From assembly GCA_903825095.1 (NCBI GenBank), contig CAIJZF010000381.1, positions 1 through 14,358 on the forward strand: 14,358 nucleotides of DNA. The letters are read 5' to 3'. Made by a program: the position numbers and the translations under genes. Source of the stretch: an uncultured Bacteroidota bacterium. Lineage in GTDB: Bacteria > Bacteroidota > Bacteroidia > Chitinophagales > Chitinophagaceae. Under the pieces are notes generated by a model. The model worked only from the letters and a program-made list of their open reading frames with translations. It was not told the DNA's origin and searched no databases. The number at the start of each line of letters is the position of its first letter. The stretch's first letter is position 1. This document shows, piece by piece, positions 7,696 to 14,358 of the stretch.

Positions 7696-9096
7696 ATGAG
7701 TCAGCACGAATCACCCATTATCGTAGGTCTTGATATTGGAACCACAAAAATCGCTGCCATCGCAGGAAGAAAGAACGAGTTCGGTAAGTTAGAAATCTTA
7801 GGATTTGGGCGTGCCAACAGCAATGGTGTTCAACATGGTCAAGTCTTGAATATTGACCAAACCATCAAAGCCATTCAACAAGCATTACAAAACTGCCAAT
7901 TAAGCAATCCCGATTTAGAAGTGAATGAAGTGTACGTGGGTATTGCAGGTCATCATATCAAAAGTTTACAAACAAGAGGAGACCAAGTGCGTCAAGACGC
8001 CGAGAATGAAATCCAAGCTTGGGAGATTGAACAACTCATCAATAACCAAAGAAAAACATTTATTCCTGCAGGAGATCAAATCATTGATGTGATTCCGCAA
8101 GAATTTCATGTAGATAATAACCAAAACATCAAAGACCCAGTAGGGGTGAATGGTGTGAAAGTGGGTGCCAACTTTTTAATCTTAACAGGAGATAGAAACG
8201 CGATTAGAAATATTAATCGTTCTGTTGAAAGAAGTGGTTTAATCACCAAAGATTTAGTCTTACAACCTTTAGCTTCTGCAAGTGCGGTGATGAGTGATGT
8301 AGATATGGAAGCAGGTGTGGCTATTTTAGATATTGGTGGTGGAACCAGTGACCTTGCTGTATTTTACGAAGGTGTATTAAAGCATACAGCGGTGATACCT
8401 TTCGGTGGTGAGAATATTACCAATGATATTAGAATGGGATTAGGTGTATTGAAAAGTCAAGCTGAAGCTATGAAGGTTCAGTTTGGTAGTGCTTTAACAG
8501 ATGAAGCAAAAGCCAATGCCTATGTAACTATCCCAGGTTTGAAAGGAATGCCAGCCAAAGAAATTAGTGTTAAAAGTTTAGCAGGTATTATTCAAGCAAG
8601 AATGAGTGAGATACTTGATTTTGTTACTTACCACTTAAAGCAAGTGGGTATGGATAGCCGCATGTTAAATGGAGGTGTGATCTTAACAGGGGGTGGTTCT
8701 CAATTGAAACATTTAATTCAATTAACTGAATATATTACTGGTTTGAATGCAAGAATAGGACTTCCTAATGAGCATTTAGCGCCAAATCATATTGAAGAAT
8801 TAAAGAAACCAATGTATTCAACATGTATTGGTTTAATCTTGAAAGGATATAACGATTACGAGCAAAATTATAAAGTATTTGCAGAGACCTTTAAGAAAGT
8901 AGAAGTGCCTAAGTCTTTAACTGTAAATAATACAGGATCTGCGAATGGTTTAACAAGCCAAAGAGTAGAAGCAAAGCCAGTTCCAACTACTTTAACAGCA
9001 GAACAAATCGAGAAAAGAAAGAGCAAATTCTGGGATCGATTCAAGAACAATCTCATTGAAATATTCAGTGAGGAAGATGACAAATTATTGCCATAA
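7696..9096 (+). CDS. ftsA: Cell division protein FtsA
   Basis: FtsA is an actin-fold ATPase that tethers FtsZ filaments to the membrane and activates the divisome. The Phosphate-1 motif is GLDIGTTKIA (11-20), Phosphate-2 is ILDIGGGTSDLAVF (210-223), and the adenosine motif is GGVILTGGGSQLKHL (326-340). The FtsA-specific 1C region lies between the first two (about 88-170) and separates it from MreB and DnaK. After a linker of about 50 residues the protein ends in an amphipathic segment, SKFWDRFKNNLIEIF (443-457), with alternating hydrophobic and basic residues, which fits the FtsA membrane-targeting helix. An acidic EEDDKLLP end follows. Its 466 aa is somewhat longer than E. coli FtsA, mostly through the linker. 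The ATG lies 11 nt after ftsQ in an A-rich leader. Confidence 0.96.
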   Translation: MSQHESPIIVGLDIGTTKIAAIAGRKNEFGKLEILGFGRANSNGVQHGQVLNIDQTIKAIQQALQNCQLSNPDLEVNEVYVGIAGHHIKSLQTRGDQVRQDAENEIQAWEIEQLINNQRKTFIPAGDQIIDVIPQEFHVDNNQNIKDPVGVNGVKVGANFLILTGDRNAIRNINRSVERSGLITKDLVLQPLASASAVMSDVDMEAGVAILDIGGGTSDLAVFYEGVLKHTAVIPFGGENITNDIRMGLGVLKSQAEAMKVQFGSALTDEAKANAYVTIPGLKGMPAKEISVKSLAGIIQARMSEILDFVTYHLKQVGMDSRMLNGGVILTGGGSQLKHLIQLTEYITGLNARIGLPNEHLAPNHIEELKKPMYSTCIGLILKGYNDYEQNYKVFAETFKKVEVPKSLTVNNTGSANGLTSQRVEAKPVPTTLTAEQIEKRKSKFWDRFKNNLIEIFSEEDDKLLP

Positions 9097-9228
9097 TATT
9101 TACCCACATTATGGTTATAAAAAATCAATAGAATAAAATCTAAAAAAGGTAATTTCGATATAACTAACTAAGAACGAACTATCTAACTAAGAACTAACCA
9201 TCTAACTAACCCATCTAAACACAAAAAA
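9097..9228 (+). promoter_or_regulatory. ftsA-ftsZ intergenic leader, possible ftsZ promoter
   Basis: This 132-nt gap is by far the largest inside the cluster and lies just before ftsZ. It contains no convincing terminator, so readthrough from ftsA is likely. Two weak matches to the Bacteroidota sigma-ABfr -7 element (TAnnTTTG) are visible. One is TATGGTTA at 9110-9117, 19 nt after a TTG at 9088-9090. The other is TAATTTCG at 9150-9157, which has one mismatch but no TTG at the right distance. Neither is strong. The last 57 nt before the A-rich start region are a 19-bp repeat array. A separate ftsZ promoter is an inference from spacing. Confidence 0.3.
9164..9220 (+). repeat. Three tandem 19-bp units upstream of ftsZ
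   Basis: CTAACTAAGAAC occurs at 9164-9175 and again at 9183-9194, exactly 19 bp apart. A third unit starts at 9202 with CTAACTAAC and then diverges. The units end 8 nt before the ftsZ ATG, with an A-rich run between. The first two full units differ at 3 of 19 positions. The repeat is A/C-rich and almost free of G, so it should be poorly structured as RNA. The 19-bp period is not a multiple of three, so it is unlikely to be coding. Confidence 0.8.
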
Positions 9229-11505
9229 ATGATTCAATTTGACTTGCCAAAGCAAAAATCATCCATCATCAAGGTCCTCGGCGTAGGCGGCGGTGGAAGC
9301 AATGCTGTCAACTTTATGTTTAATCAAGATATTGAAGGAGTTGATTTTATTATCTGCAACACCGATTCTAAAGCGATTGAGCAAAGTACAGTGCCCAATA
9401 AAATTCAGTTAGGACCACATTTGACACAAGGTTTAGGAGCAGGTGCCGATCCTTCAGTAGGAAAGTTAGCAACAGAAGAATCTTTAGACGAGATTAGAAA
9501 AATATTAGAAGTAAATACCCGCATGGCATTTATTACTGTGGGTATGGGTGGTGGAACTGGAACAGGTGGTGCACCTATTATTGCAAAAATTTGTAAAGAT
9601 TTAGGCATTTTAACTGTAGGTATTGTAACAACTCCTTTCGGATTTGAAGGACCACGTAGACAAGCGCAAGCCGAGGAAGGTATTAAGCAATTAAAACCTT
9701 TAGTAGATACATTACTTGTTATATCAAACGATAAATTACGTGTTCAATACGGTAATTTAAAAATGAAAGAGGCTTTCACTAAGGCCGATAACGTATTAGC
9801 TACTGCAGCAAAATGTATCACCGATGTTATTAATAGCCGCGGTCATATTATTGTAGATTTTGCAGATGTATGTACAGTAATGAAAAATGGCGGTGTAGCT
9901 ATTTTAGGTAAAGCAGAAGTAGAAGGAGAGAATAGAGCACAAAGAGCTATTGAAGAAGCATTGAATTCACCTTTATTAAATGACAATGATATTAGAGGTG
10001 CAAAATGGATCTTATTAAATATTAATAGTGCAGAAGGAGATTATGAGTGTTCAATGGATGAATTAGAAACCATTAATAATTATTTACGCGAGCGTACAGG
10101 AGAAAATTCTGATGTAATTATGGGTATGGGTTATGATGCAACATTAGGACAAAAATTAGGTATAACCCTTATTGCAACTGGTTTTGAACATAAGGACCCA
10201 TTCCAAAAGCAAGCACCAAAAAAAGCTGAGGCTCCTGTTGAAGAAAAAATTGTAATGACATTGGTTTCTGAAGAAGCCAACAATGATACAAGCAATTTAA
10301 TGACTGCAGCTACCGAAGCGGTAGCCGAAACTCCAACAGAAGAGCCTACAATAGGTGATAGTTATTTTACTTTAGGAGAAGAAGCAGTAGAAGCCATTGA
10401 GGAAGTAGCTGCAATAGTAGAAGAAGAAGTGGAAGAGGTAATGAGTATACATGAAGTAGATGAAATTTCAGAAAAAGAATATGAGGCTGAAATAGATGCA
10501 CAAATTAGTATTGCAGCAAATGAAGTAATGGAGGAAATGGTAAGTCAACCTATCGTTTTTGAAATTAACGATGTATATGAGGGTGAAGACCTAGAAGAAG
10601 AGGAAGTAGTTGTGAATGAAGTGGAAGAAGAACTAATAGTGGCAAATTTTCAAGAAGAAGACTTGGAAGAAGAGTTAGAACTGATTGCAGAAGAGCAAGT
10701 AGAAGATGAAATAGAAGAAGAAGTGATAGTAAGTGAATTAGCTGCTCCTGTGGCTGAAACGAATCAATTCATTCTAACAAAGCCTACTAATATTTATGCT
10801 GAGCATACTGAAGAAGAGCCATCAATAGAAGAGATGGAGGAAATGCCAGTCATTGAGGAGATGGAAGAGTTTGAAGAAGAAGAGATGGATGAAATGGAAG
10901 AGATGGAAGAAATGGTCATGCAAGATGATTTAGCTGTTACCATGCAAGAAATAGTTGAAGAAGAGTTAGTGGAGGAAATAGTTGAAGAAGAATTAGAAGA
11001 GGAAACTATAGTAGAACAAGTAATACCTGAGATGGTAGAAGAAGAAAAGGTAGAGGAAGAGCTTGTAGAAGTAGCTGAGATAACTATGCAAGCAGCTCCA
11101 GTACAAGAGCCAGTTGTATATGAAAGCTCATTTAGAATGGAAGAAGAGCCTACTATGCAACTAGTGATGAGAGACGAGTCTTCATTTAATTCGAATCAGA
11201 ATACTTCAAAGAGACATCCTTCTTCATTAGATATGCCAATGGATGATGCAGAAGAACAAAGAAGAAAAGTAGCTGAGCGTATTCAGAAATTAAGAAACTT
11301 ATCTTTCAATATAAACAGTGCCTCTGATCCTAATAATGAATTCGATGCAGTTCCTGCTTATGTTCGAAGAAACTTGGATTTATTTGGTAATACCATGGCT
11401 TCTGTAGAAAACTATTATAGTAAGTATACAGTGGAAAAAGATGAGAATAACCAAACACAAATCTCTACCATTAATACTTTTTTAGACGGTAAAAAACCAG
11501 ATTAA
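9229..11505 (+). CDS. ftsZ: Cell division GTPase FtsZ with very long acidic linker
   Basis: FtsZ is the tubulin-like GTPase that polymerises into the division ring. The GTPase domain (about 13-320) starts with KVLGVGGGGSNAVN, has the tubulin signature GGGTGTG (107-113), TTPFGFEGPRR (134-144), and the T7 loop GHIIVDFADV (205-214). The T7 loop has Ile208 where most FtsZ proteins have Asn; the Asp pair D210/D213 is intact. ITLIATGFEHKDPF closes the folded part. Residues of about 331-660 form a linker with roughly 100 Glu by hand count and very few basic residues. A helix-like block follows (about 675-693), then the C-terminal peptide AVPAYVRRN (707-715), the likely FtsA-binding site. A tail of about 43 residues includes SKYTVEKDEN and NTFLDGKKPD, resembling the tail of other Bacteroidota FtsZ proteins. 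At 758 aa it is nearly twice the usual length. The intact C-terminal peptide and tail in frame argue against a frameshift. Confidence 0.97.
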   Translation: MIQFDLPKQKSSIIKVLGVGGGGSNAVNFMFNQDIEGVDFIICNTDSKAIEQSTVPNKIQLGPHLTQGLGAGADPSVGKLATEESLDEIRKILEVNTRMAFITVGMGGGTGTGGAPIIAKICKDLGILTVGIVTTPFGFEGPRRQAQAEEGIKQLKPLVDTLLVISNDKLRVQYGNLKMKEAFTKADNVLATAAKCITDVINSRGHIIVDFADVCTVMKNGGVAILGKAEVEGENRAQRAIEEALNSPLLNDNDIRGAKWILLNINSAEGDYECSMDELETINNYLRERTGENSDVIMGMGYDATLGQKLGITLIATGFEHKDPFQKQAPKKAEAPVEEKIVMTLVSEEANNDTSNLMTAATEAVAETPTEEPTIGDSYFTLGEEAVEAIEEVAAIVEEEVEEVMSIHEVDEISEKEYEAEIDAQISIAANEVMEEMVSQPIVFEINDVYEGEDLEEEEVVVNEVEEELIVANFQEEDLEEELELIAEEQVEDEIEEEVIVSELAAPVAETNQFILTKPTNIYAEHTEEEPSIEEMEEMPVIEEMEEFEEEEMDEMEEMEEMVMQDDLAVTMQEIVEEELVEEIVEEELEEETIVEQVIPEMVEEEKVEEELVEVAEITMQAAPVQEPVVYESSFRMEEEPTMQLVMRDESSFNSNQNTSKRHPSSLDMPMDDAEEQRRKVAERIQKLRNLSFNINSASDPNNEFDAVPAYVRRNLDLFGNTMASVENYYSKYTVEKDENNQTQISTINTFLDGKKPD
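10828..10914 (+). repeat. EEM-type low-complexity repeat in the FtsZ linker
   Basis: FtsZ residues 534-562 consist almost entirely of Glu with Met, Phe, Val or Ile every third or fourth residue, in short units such as EEMEE and DEMEEMEEM. The coding strand is dominated by GAA, GAG and ATG codons, so units of GAGATGGAA type recur. The spacing of hydrophobic residues would allow an amphipathic helix. Confidence 0.65.
10948..11001 (+). repeat. 27-bp tandem duplication in the FtsZ acidic linker
   Basis: Two adjacent 27-bp units, 10948-10974 and 10975-11001, are identical at 24 of 27 positions. They encode EIVEEELVE and EIVEEELEE (FtsZ residues 574-591). They look like a recent in-frame duplication within a longer purine-rich low-complexity tract. 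Confidence 0.75.
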
Positions 11506-11538
11506 ACTTGTTTTTTGTGTACAGTTGATTTTAGTTGT

Positions 11539-11568
11539 AACCCCACCCCTTAAAAGGTGGGGTTTTTT
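11539..11568 (+). terminator. Rho-independent terminator after ftsZ
   Basis: A perfect 9-bp inverted repeat, AACCCCACC (11539-11547) and GGTGGGGTT (11556-11564), is separated by an 8-nt loop. It runs into TTTTTT at 11563-11568. The GC-rich stem and U-tract stand out in this AT-rich sequence. The hairpin lies 33 nt after the ftsZ stop and 16 nt before the next ATG, so it should end the dcw transcript. The opposite strand lacks an equally good T-tract after the stem. Confidence 0.92.
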
Positions 11569-11584
11569 GTTGTATTTTTACTCC

Positions 11585-12505
11585 ATGCAAACAGTACTTA
11601 TTACAGGTGGAACAGGTATGATTGGCCAGGCATTGGCTAAGCAGTTAATAGCTAATGGCTATGAGGTAATAATATTATCCAGAAACCCTAAAAGGTCTAG
11701 TAGGCAGCATTTATCTTATGCAAAATGGGATGTTGAAAAAGGAGAAATAGATATTGAGGCTTTAGCAAAATCAAATATAATTGTGCATTTAGCAGGAGAA
11801 GGTGTGGCCGATAAAAGATGGACAGTGAAAAGAAAGCAAGCCATTGTAGATAGTAGGGTGCAGTCGGGTAATTTATTAGTAAAAGCCTTAAGCGAAAATA
11901 AACACCAAGTAAAAACATTTATTGCAGCTTCTGCCATTGGATGGTATGGTCCAGATACAGCAAAGAGTTTGGAAGATGGTTTTGTAGAAACCGATGCCCC
12001 TGATAATTCTTATTTAGGTAATACCTGTCAGTTATGGGAGCAGAGTACTGCAGCCATAGGCGATATGGGTATAAGACTCGTAAGACTTAGAATTGGAATT
12101 GTATTTAATAAAAAAGGCGGAGCGCTGGCTGAATTTTTAAAGCCAGCTAAATTTGGTTTAGCTACCATACTGGGTAATGGTAAACAAATAGTAAGTTGGA
12201 TACACCATCATGACTTATGTAAAATGATTCAGTATGCGATGGAGACCCCTGCTTTGCAAGGAGTGTATAATGCAGTGGCGCCGAATCCTGTAACGAATAA
12301 AAAATTAGTATTAACCATTGCTAAAAGTACTTATCCTATTTACATCCCTGCTTTAGTACCCTCATTTATGCTTAAAATAATGTTGGGAGAGATGAGCATT
12401 GAAGTATTGAAAAGCACGAAAGTGAGTGCGCAAAAAATACAGGACGCAGGTTTTGTATTTGATTATCCCAATGTAGAAGAAGCTATAATTAACTTAATTA
12501 AGTAA
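11585..12505 (+). CDS. TIGR01777/YfcH-type SDR family oxidoreductase (NAD-dependent epimerase-like)
   Basis: This is a cytoplasmic extended short-chain dehydrogenase-like protein of the family that includes E. coli YfcH and human SDR39U1; the substrate is not known. The Rossmann dinucleotide loop is TGGTGMIGQALAKQL (6-20 from this start). IVHLAGEGVADKRW (66-79) and AASAIGWYG (114-122) are typical of the family. The latter has WYG where classical SDRs have the YxxxK catalytic motif. IVSWIHHHDL follows, and the last 50-60 residues match the DUF1731-like end. The product is 306 aa, normal for the family. The frame is open upstream to 11525, but that extension would run through the terminator and precede the conserved MQTVLITGGTG start, so the ATG at 11585 is chosen. 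With the terminator upstream it probably has its own promoter, which I could not place. Confidence 0.9.
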   Translation: MQTVLITGGTGMIGQALAKQLIANGYEVIILSRNPKRSSRQHLSYAKWDVEKGEIDIEALAKSNIIVHLAGEGVADKRWTVKRKQAIVDSRVQSGNLLVKALSENKHQVKTFIAASAIGWYGPDTAKSLEDGFVETDAPDNSYLGNTCQLWEQSTAAIGDMGIRLVRLRIGIVFNKKGGALAEFLKPAKFGLATILGNGKQIVSWIHHHDLCKMIQYAMETPALQGVYNAVAPNPVTNKKLVLTIAKSTYPIYIPALVPSFMLKIMLGEMSIEVLKSTKVSAQKIQDAGFVFDYPNVEEAIINLIK

Positions 12506-12534
12506 GCAGCTACGCATTTAATGGTTCGCAACTT

Positions 12535-14358
12535 CTAATTTCTTATAGGTCTTCCAGAAGTAATTACCGATTGTATTCTTTCCAAAGTTTTTTTCTGTCC
12601 ACATAAACTTAAGAAGGCTTCTCTTTCTAAATCAAGTAAGTATTGCTCGTTTACTAAGGTTGGCTCACTTAAATCGCCACCACACATTACATAGGCTAAT
12701 TTTTTAGCCACTAATGCATCGTGATCTGTTGCATAACCTGCTCTCCACATACCATTGATACCTGCGTAAAGTGCACCTAGGCCTGCTTTTCCAAGTACTT
12801 TAATATCTTTTCTTTGTTGTGGTTGTGTGTAGCCAGCTTTAAATAATTGTAGTGCTTGTTCTTTTGCATTGGCAATGCGGCGTGATTGATTTAGTACAAT
12901 AAAGTCTTGACCTTTTCTTAAAATGCCCATGTCCATGGCTTCACTTGCAGAAGTAGCTACTTTGGCAGTAGCAATATTCATAAATCTTTTATTCAATGTA
13001 ATGGTTTCTGGTTCGTCTGCATGCATTTCATCGGAAGCGCGTAAAACAAACTCCTTCGTTCCGCCACCACCAGGAATAACACCAATACCTAATTCCACTA
13101 AACCTACATAGGTTTCTGCTGCAGCACAAATACTGTCGGCATGTAAATTCATTTCACATCCACCACCTAAGCAAAGTCCATGAGGAGCAATGACTACAGG
13201 AATAGAAGAGTAACGTACACGCATCATTGTATTTTGGAAAGTACGAATGGCCATGTCTAATTCTTCATAGTCTTGTTCAATGGCTAACATAAATATCATA
13301 CCCACATTTGCACCAGCGCTAAATAAATTACTATCGTTGGCTATAACTAGTCCATTGTACTTTTCTTCAGCAAGTGCAATAGATTTATTTAATCCTTCTA
13401 ATACTTCTCCTCCAATACTATTCATTTTGGTATTCCAACTAAAACCTGCAACACCATCTCCAATATCTACTAAATGACAAGCACTGTTTTTCCAAATAGT
13501 TTTTTCTTGGAAGTCAGAAAGTATAATAAATGAATCGGCGCCTGGTATTAATTTATAGGCTTCTGTTGCAACATCATAATAATAACGCTTGCCGTCTTGT
13601 ACTTTATAGAAGCTTAATCCTTTTTGAGACATCTTCTCTACCCATGCTGCCACTGCGTATCCGCCTGCTTTCATGTCGGTGATAACTGTTGCAATATCAA
13701 GTGCATCCCAGGTTTCAAAAGCGCCAATCTCCCAACCAAAACCTGCTTTTAAAGCGTCGTCTAAGCGGTACAATTCATCGCTAATTTCTGGAATTCTATG
13801 ACTTACATAAGAAAATAAAGCAAAATGGAACTGTCTTACAAATTCACCTGCTTTGTCTTTTGCTTGGTATAAAGATTTTATTCTGCCTGGTAAACTTTCA
13901 ATGGCTTTTGCAGCTCCAATAGAAGCCATTTTAGTTTTCACGCGCGGCTCGTATTCAAAAGTTTTTAAATTCAGGGTTAATATTTCTTTAGAGGTAGCTG
14001 TTTTTATTTTCTTAAAAAATCCTTGACCAGTTTTATCACCCAACCAATTTTGCGCCACCATTTTTTCTAACCAGGGTGGTAAAGTAAAAATATTTTTAGC
14101 TTCGTCATTAGGACAATTCGCCGCCACACCTGCAGCCACTTTTACTAAAGTATCAATACCTACTACATCGGCTGTTCTAAAAGTAGCCGACTTAGGACGA
14201 CCCATTATTGGTCCAGTGATAGATTCTATTTCATCAATACTTAATTCCAATTTTTCCATAATATGCAAAACACTCATCATGCTGAAAACCCCAACCCTGT
14301 TGGCGATAAAGGCAGGTGTATCTTTACATAGCACTGTGGTTTTACCTAAAAATACATC
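12535..14358 (-). CDS. FadN-type 3-hydroxyacyl-CoA dehydrogenase/enoyl-CoA hydratase (5' end beyond window)
   Basis: This is a bifunctional fatty-acid beta-oxidation enzyme that hydrates enoyl-CoA and oxidises 3-hydroxyacyl-CoA. The frame is open to the window edge, so 607 C-terminal residues are visible. Residue 1 here is the edge codon. KDTPAFIANRVGVF (12-25) includes the conserved Asn of the dehydrogenase, followed by GRPKSATFRTADVVGID (53-69) and WLGDKTGQGFF (105-115). The crotonase domain follows at about 290-490, with LFSAGAN for the oxyanion hole, GGGCE (E402) and GLVELGIGVIPGGGG (E422), so both catalytic Glu residues are present. The order, dehydrogenase then hydratase, matches FadN and is the reverse of E. 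coli FadB. The missing N-terminal NAD-binding part should be about 180 residues. It ends in TAG, converging on the YfcH-like gene; no thiolase gene follows it. Confidence 0.93.
   Translation of the reverse strand, partial: DVFLGKTTVLCKDTPAFIANRVGVFSMMSVLHIMEKLELSIDEIESITGPIMGRPKSATFRTADVVGIDTLVKVAAGVAANCPNDEAKNIFTLPPWLEKMVAQNWLGDKTGQGFFKKIKTATSKEILTLNLKTFEYEPRVKTKMASIGAAKAIESLPGRIKSLYQAKDKAGEFVRQFHFALFSYVSHRIPEISDELYRLDDALKAGFGWEIGAFETWDALDIATVITDMKAGGYAVAAWVEKMSQKGLSFYKVQDGKRYYYDVATEAYKLIPGADSFIILSDFQEKTIWKNSACHLVDIGDGVAGFSWNTKMNSIGGEVLEGLNKSIALAEEKYNGLVIANDSNLFSAGANVGMIFMLAIEQDYEELDMAIRTFQNTMMRVRYSSIPVVIAPHGLCLGGGCEMNLHADSICAAAETYVGLVELGIGVIPGGGGTKEFVLRASDEMHADEPETITLNKRFMNIATAKVATSASEAMDMGILRKGQDFIVLNQSRRIANAKEQALQLFKAGYTQPQQRKDIKVLGKAGLGALYAGINGMWRAGYATDHDALVAKKLAYVMCGGDLSEPTLVNEQYLLDLEREAFLSLCGQKKTLERIQSVITSGRPIRN

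Noticed and set aside
10219..11208. FtsZ linker as a frameshift or gene-fusion artefact
   Set aside because: The frame stays open for the whole length and returns to the FtsZ C-terminal peptide and tail, so the linker is a genuine in-frame part of the gene on this sequence.
7370..11208. Charge pairing between the basic FtsQ tail and the acidic FtsZ linker
   Set aside because: FtsQ's C-terminal tail is periplasmic by its single N-terminal membrane helix, while FtsZ is cytoplasmic, so they should not meet.
11525..11584. Upstream in-frame extension of the YfcH-like gene from a TTG
   Set aside because: The extension would be translated from the terminator hairpin. The family's conserved start is the ATG at 11585.
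12506..12534. Shared terminator between the two convergent genes
   Set aside because: The 29-nt gap has no stable stem followed by a T-run on either strand; only AT-rich TTAATTAA-like palindromic bits lie in the end of the + gene.
1..14358. Accessory or defence system, mobile element, CRISPR array, tRNA or rRNA
   Set aside because: Nearly all bases belong to conserved dcw or metabolic genes. No transposase, integrase, spaced direct-repeat array or tRNA cloverleaf was seen on either strand.

Overview
The window is an AT-rich stretch of chromosome from a member of the Bacteroidota, most likely Chitinophagales/Chitinophagaceae. Grounds for this are the gene order, A-rich leaders with no Shine-Dalgarno sequences, an enlarged MraY periplasmic loop, and an FtsZ ending in the Bacteroidota-type C-terminal tail. 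The placement is inferred from remembered protein features; no search was run.

Positions 1-11505 (+ strand) are the distal part of a division and cell wall (dcw) cluster in the order [murE end]-mraY-murD-ftsW-murG-murC-ftsQ-ftsA-ftsZ. From murE to ftsA the genes are separated by 0-21 nt or overlap by 23 nt, as expected for one transcript. MurD, MurC and MurE build the UDP-MurNAc-peptide. MraY and MurG convert it into lipid I and lipid II. FtsW polymerises lipid II, and FtsQ, FtsA and FtsZ organise the divisome. A 132-nt gap before ftsZ carries three copies of a 19-bp repeat and is the only place inside the cluster with room for a separate promoter. A strong intrinsic terminator (11539-11568) closes the cluster.

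Positions 11585-12505 (+) encode a TIGR01777/YfcH-type SDR protein. Facing it, 29 nt away, is the 3' part of a FadN-type 3-hydroxyacyl-CoA dehydrogenase/enoyl-CoA hydratase gene (12535-14358, - strand) that runs off the window.

This is a core locus. I see no mobile element, CRISPR array, RNA gene or defence island. The unusual content lies in low-complexity additions to conserved division proteins. FtsZ (758 aa) has a roughly 330-residue, extremely Glu-rich linker between its GTPase domain and C-terminal peptide, and an Ile where the T7 loop normally has Asn. FtsQ has a Lys-rich periplasmic tail built from 8-residue repeats.
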